A DNA stretch of 64,000 bases from CAILUG01 sp903844415. Lineage in GTDB: Bacteria > Pseudomonadota > Gammaproteobacteria > Pseudomonadales > Pseudohongiellaceae. Below, piece by piece: positions 60,815 to 64,000 of this stretch (its first letter is position 1; every line of letters starts with the position of its first letter). The notes beneath the pieces were generated by a model. That model had not been told where the DNA came from. It ran no database searches and worked only from the letters and a program-made list of their open reading frames with translations. The stretch is taken from the NCBI GenBank assembly GCA_947477655.1, contig CANJTS010000005.1, positions 186,001 to 250,000 on the forward strand, read 5' to 3'. The translations under genes and the position numbers were made by a program.

Positions 60815-61607
60815 TCGGGCTGGCTCGACTGACTGTAGAGCCTTCCTGACCCACCATCAGTTCGTGGGCGTAATTGGCTTGTTGACAGGAATATTCGAAC
60901 AGCTCCTGACCGGGATTCCAACGCAGATTAAAGCCGCCTTCCCATTGCGCTGTGTAAGCACCGGGATCATCCACTGTGACACGGTACTGGATGCTGTTAC
61001 CGTTCAAACGATCGAAACGCTCAATGGTGTGTAACTGATCAGTATGGGGCAAACCACGACGATCCATCCAGAAATCTTCGTTAAAGCCTACGGTATCGAC
61101 TACAAAAGTGTCCCCTTCCCACCACCCTATAGAGTGCCCGTAATTGCTTGGCACCACTTCTGCGGGGTGAGCACGTCCATCCATGTAGATGGTGCGATAA
61201 GTATGCGGACCGCCTATGTCAAAGATAAACATTTTATCGAGTGCTTTTAATTCCACAAATTCCACGCCATAAGGTGTCAGGAATTGACGAGCAACGCCTG
61301 AAGCCTTGCAGCGGGCATGGGGTTCAAGTTCATGAATCTGCCGCGCATCGAAAAGGGATTTTGCCCACGGTTTCATGGGCATTGTTTCTGGGTTTGCAAT
61401 CGGGTCATTAATGCTAAACACAGGAGTCCAGACTCCTTTATCCTGCGGCGTAGCACCACCAAGCAGTACACGACCATCCGGATTAAGCGGGGCTGGACCA
61501 GGAGGTGGCGCATTGGCACCTGGGGGCTGAGCTAGGGCAGCATGCTGCACCAAACCAGCCATAAGTACCGCCGTTGCAACTGCACAGGCAAGAGGGAGTA
61601 AACGCAT
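60804..61607 (-). CDS. Secreted IYMDGR/WEGDTLVV-type protein (locus C)
   Basis: A 267-residue exported protein, unknown function. I start at the Met at 61607, one base after the upstream stop (TGA-T-ATG), directly before the signal peptide (LLPLACAVATAVLMAGLVQ). Conserved blocks are PWAKSLFDARQIHELEPHAR, RTIYMDGRAHP, GHSIGWWEGDTFVVDTVGFN, GLPHTDQLHTIERFDR and YRVTVDDPGAYT. It is close to the gene at 51055. It is the last gene of a four-gene operon. Its last codons and stop run into a 14-bp tandem repeat. Confidence 0.78.
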   Translation of the reverse strand: MRLLPLACAVATAVLMAGLVQHAALAQPPGANAPPPGPAPLNPDGRVLLGGATPQDKGVWTPVFSINDPIANPETMPMKPWAKSLFDARQIHELEPHARCKASGVARQFLTPYGVEFVELKALDKMFIFDIGGPHTYRTIYMDGRAHPAEVVPSNYGHSIGWWEGDTFVVDTVGFNEDFWMDRRGLPHTDQLHTIERFDRLNGNSIQYRVTVDDPGAYTAQWEGGFNLRWNPGQELFEYSCQQANYAHELMVGQEGSTVSRASPIVP

Positions 61608-61608
61608 A

Positions 61609-62028
61609 TCAGTTGTTGCCTTGATTTTGGCTTGAATCCGCATCCAGGGTAGCACCTGGACGACCACCAGTTTCAGTCATGGTGACGGTCCTGGCGTTGA
61701 GGCGTGAACTGCCATTACGGGCCAGGAAACCATCAACTGAAATTTCAGTGCCAATTTGCAAGGTGTCGCGACGCCAGCCGTTGCGCTGTAAACCATGGGG
61801 TGGGCCAAGTTCAGCACCCCAGTTGGACACTTCACCGGTCACTGCATCTTTGACGTTAACGTAAATCCAGACATGTGGGTTGGTCCATTCCACTTTGGTT
61901 ACGATTCCCGTTACGGTTTTTGGTTTGTCGGAATCAAATTCAGCAGTGAATGAATGATGGGCTAATACGTTACCAGCCAACAGCAATAGTCCGGCAGCGA
62001 CACTACGTTTAAAGATTTTGGTTTGCAT
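61609..62028 (-). CDS. DUF6152-type periplasmic protein (locus C)
   Basis: A 139-residue exported protein. The start at 62028 is supported by GGAGAGA upstream and the basic signal peptide KIFKRSVAAGLLLLAGNVLA; the frame extends to 62067 without a ribosome site. The mature protein would start HHSFTAEFD (H24, H25), followed by GIVTKVEWTNPHVWIYVNV with the conserved Pro-His, then WGAELGPPHGLQRNGWRRDTL and GTEISVDGFLARNGSSRLN. Single DUF6152 domain, function unknown. It is coupled to the next gene with one base between stop and start. Confidence 0.85.
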   Translation of the reverse strand: MQTKIFKRSVAAGLLLLAGNVLAHHSFTAEFDSDKPKTVTGIVTKVEWTNPHVWIYVNVKDAVTGEVSNWGAELGPPHGLQRNGWRRDTLQIGTEISVDGFLARNGSSRLNARTVTMTETGGRPGATLDADSSQNQGNN

Positions 62029-62067
62029 GGTATCTCTCCAGTTGACTAACAATTTAACAAATAACAA

Positions 62068-63198
62068 TTATTGACGGTTGTTCTGACAAAAGTGAATCGG
62101 TAGATCTTCTCCACTTACCCATTGAAAATTCCAGCTTGCAGTCCAAGCTCGGGTATAGGCTCCAGCATCGTTGATGGTGACTTGATACTGCAACGTATCT
62201 GCATTTGTACGAGTAAAACGTTCTTCTAGTTCAAGCTGGTCGCTATGGGGCAAACCACCATTGGTAAACCAGAAGTCTTCATTAAAACCTTTGGTATTGA
62301 GTACTAGAGTTTTATCTTCCCAATGTGCTAGCGAACGACCGTAATACAGGGGGTTATCATCGTCTCCCCCTACTAGGCCGGTTTGTTCCCTGCCATCCAT
62401 ATAGATGATTTTGTAATTATGGTTTCCGCTACCAATAAGCTCGAAAATTCGGGTGTTTTCTTTATCTTCCAATAATTGAAAGCCAAGATTGGACTGGAAT
62501 TGACGTACACCACCCGGCGCTTTGCAGTTGATGAACATGGGATCATCCTGCAGTTTACGCTGCTGACGATTTTTGTAGAGACCCAGTGCCCAGGGTTGCA
62601 GCGGTGCAACTAAGGATGCATCGGCAAGATTAGTAAGGATGCCGTCATTATTCATGTCGACGTTCACACCATCTTCCACCAACACGGTTTCACTTGGAAA
62701 TCCCCAATAGCCATCCGTACCGCCCGTGATGGAACCAAGGGCCACAGTGCCATCGGGCCAGGTTGGTGTTGGTCGTGGTGAAAGAGCAACGGCCGGTCGG
62801 CTTTCAGTCACGGTAAATACCTGGCGACCAGTGCCCATCTGGGTAACAGTTTCACCCCAAATTTGACGAGTGCCATTGCGTGCTTGTATGCCTTGTACTT
62901 GTAACTGGTCACCGGGTTGCACAGTGCTGTTAGACCAGCCATTCAAACGCAGGATAATTGGACTTTCCAGTTCAATTGCCCAGTTCTCTACAACACTTCC
63001 GGTGGTGACATTCATGAATACGTGAGTATGAGGATTGCGCCAATCTACTGCAGTAACAACACCAGTGAGGGTTGCAGCATTTGCCGTGTCAAACTTAGCT
63101 TCGATTGGATGATGAGCACTTACGTTAGCAGCTGCCAAAACCAACAGCCACCCTGTAAAATGCATAAACTTATGATTCAGCACACCGAATTTTTTCAT
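62068..63198 (-). CDS. DUF6152 domain fused to the IYMDGR/WEGDTLVV-type domain (locus C)
   Basis: A 376-residue exported protein with the same two-domain build as the gene at 52006. The signal peptide ends LAAANVSA, and the mature protein would start HHPIEAKFD (H29, H30), followed by GVVTAVDWRNPHTHVFMNV. The second domain has PLQPWALGLYKNRQQRK, FINCKAPGGVRQF, KIIYMDGREQ, WEDKTLVLNTKGFNEDFW, GLPHSDQLELEERFTR and YQVTINDAGAYT. It starts 3 nt after the stop of the small secreted gene and is followed 39 nt later by a single DUF6152 gene. Confidence 0.8.
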   Translation of the reverse strand: MKKFGVLNHKFMHFTGWLLVLAAANVSAHHPIEAKFDTANAATLTGVVTAVDWRNPHTHVFMNVTTGSVVENWAIELESPIILRLNGWSNSTVQPGDQLQVQGIQARNGTRQIWGETVTQMGTGRQVFTVTESRPAVALSPRPTPTWPDGTVALGSITGGTDGYWGFPSETVLVEDGVNVDMNNDGILTNLADASLVAPLQPWALGLYKNRQQRKLQDDPMFINCKAPGGVRQFQSNLGFQLLEDKENTRIFELIGSGNHNYKIIYMDGREQTGLVGGDDDNPLYYGRSLAHWEDKTLVLNTKGFNEDFWFTNGGLPHSDQLELEERFTRTNADTLQYQVTINDAGAYTRAWTASWNFQWVSGEDLPIHFCQNNRQ

Positions 63199-63201
63199 GG
63201 T

Positions 63202-63588
63202 TTACTGCCTGACTATTTCAAATTTACCCGTGTTGCTACCATTACTCCAAGTACCAACAATGGCGCGATTGGGTAATTCAAGACGTTCAAATTTTCCTGC
63301 AATTTTATAAGTACCTGCTTCGATTGTAATTGACCAGTCATCTGGATTGAGGGTAGCCGAGCTCACGGCTAGGTTATCGGTACCCGGGTTGATCACACCG
63401 CTGATTTTTTCGCCATCCCAGTTAAGCACCAACAACACGTTGTCACCTAAGGCTGCGTTGCCCTCCCATACTCCGATCCAAGAACCTTTGACCGGATGGC
63501 CTTCTTGGGCAACTGCAGTCGACACTAAGGTCACAGAAAACGCTACCGCCAAAACCACACCTACTATTTTTTTAATCGCTTGTAACAT
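63202..63588 (-). CDS. Small secreted beta-rich protein, first gene of locus C
   Basis: A 128-residue protein with signal peptide (KIVGVVLAVAFSVTLVSTAVA). The mature part is short beta strands (VKGSWIGVWEGNAAL; VLLVLNWDGEKISGVINPG; AIVGTWSNGSNTGKFEIVR), suggesting a small beta-barrel or sandwich. No family is recognised with certainty. It begins the locus C operon, 3 nt before the fused DUF6152 gene, so it probably works with it. A ribosome site GAGGGTG lies before the ATG. Confidence 0.7.
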   Translation of the reverse strand: MLQAIKKIVGVVLAVAFSVTLVSTAVAQEGHPVKGSWIGVWEGNAALGDNVLLVLNWDGEKISGVINPGTDNLAVSSATLNPDDWSITIEAGTYKIAGKFERLELPNRAIVGTWSNGSNTGKFEIVRQ

Positions 63589-64000
63589 GCTTGCACCCTC
63601 ACCTAAGAATTATATCAAGCACAGCCTAGCACCAGCCTAGGTCTCATACAATCACCTCTCCAGCTTAAATATTGCATTAAATATGAAACTAGGGGCCTCC
63701 TATACACGACAATAATTACCGCAAATGTACTACGTGCTAAAACTGCCTAGAACTATGTAATGGCTCAACTAGAACCATGCTGGTCCTGATGACAGGAGTC
63801 ATCTGAGGTTTTCCTCAATAATTAAAGTGACGACGGCAAGGTAGATATATTCATAAGTATTCCATATCTATCTGCGACTATATCCACTTTTATACAGAGC
63901 ACTTTTGCAATTGAAAATAAATTAAGACATGTACCAAAGAGCACCTCGTCTTTACCTAGCCGATAGGATATCTTTCAATTTTTGACTGCTATGGATAGAT
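63589..64000. other. Promoter region of locus C and window end, no gene seen
   Basis: 412 nt of AT-rich DNA upstream of the minus-strand locus C operon. It must hold that promoter, but I could not place -35/-10 boxes. No ORF with a ribosome site and no RNA gene is recognisable. Confidence 0.4.

Overview
The window looks like the chromosome of a free-living, Gram-negative gammaproteobacterium of moderate GC. The evidence is housekeeping genes of gammaproteobacterial type (leuC, aroC, prmB, folE, sixA, gpsA, cysE, avtA, slyD, trmO, a YbiT-type ABC-F, a YqhA/UPF0114 gene), several 1000-residue TonB-dependent receptors, and many signal peptides and lipoboxes. The genus cannot be named from the sequence; the prmB-aroC-leuC neighbourhood and the receptor/PQQ/cytochrome c content would fit a marine Pseudomonadales/Cellvibrionales-like lineage, which is an inference. 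No prophage, transposase or CRISPR array was seen.

Layout. 1-9 kb is core metabolism: leuC (cut by the window edge), aroC and prmB on the minus strand, folE divergent, a minus-strand gpsA-DUF4389-sixA-hydrolase operon, then cysE and an esterase preceded by an apparently coupled 56-codon ORF. 9-14.6 kb holds single accessory genes (DUF1348, GDSL hydrolase, two-domain VOC protein, endostatin-like secreted protein, beta-propeller lipoprotein) with repeat-rich intergenic DNA. 14.7-20.4 kb is a plus-strand run: MFS transporter, M1 aminopeptidase lipoprotein, TPR protein with a TonB-like C-terminus. 20.5-26.5 kb (minus) has a quinoprotein dehydrogenase with its dihaem cytochrome c, avtA and a large polytopic membrane protein.

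27-41.5 kb is an island of four TonB-dependent receptors with a subclass-B3-like metallo-beta-lactamase-fold enzyme. 41.8-43.1, 51.0-53.1 and 60.8-63.6 kb are three separate loci of one poorly described secreted module. It has a DUF6152 domain whose predicted mature N-terminus starts with His-His, and a second domain with IYMDGR and WEGDTLVV type motifs. The two occur as neighbouring genes and, at two loci, also fused in one polypeptide. This is my best candidate for an undescribed periplasmic system. Between these loci lie a tRNA-Thr(CGT), a nitrilase-family amidase, a CysJ-like reductase without a flavodoxin domain, a YqhA gene with an in-frame TGA at its conserved Trp codon, a DUF2721 gene, slyD, a KdpDE-like pair whose kinase lacks a normal start codon, trmO, an M10/RTX protease, a YbiT-type ABC-F gene, a fused cytochrome c-quinoprotein dehydrogenase and a YedA-like exporter.

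How the genes may work together (inference): the receptors would import a bulky substrate into the periplasm, where quinoprotein dehydrogenases passing electrons to cytochromes c, the DUF6152 modules, the MBL-fold hydrolase and the VOC/GDSL enzymes could act on it. No PQQ-biosynthesis gene, TonB/ExbBD gene or type I secretion gene is present in the window.
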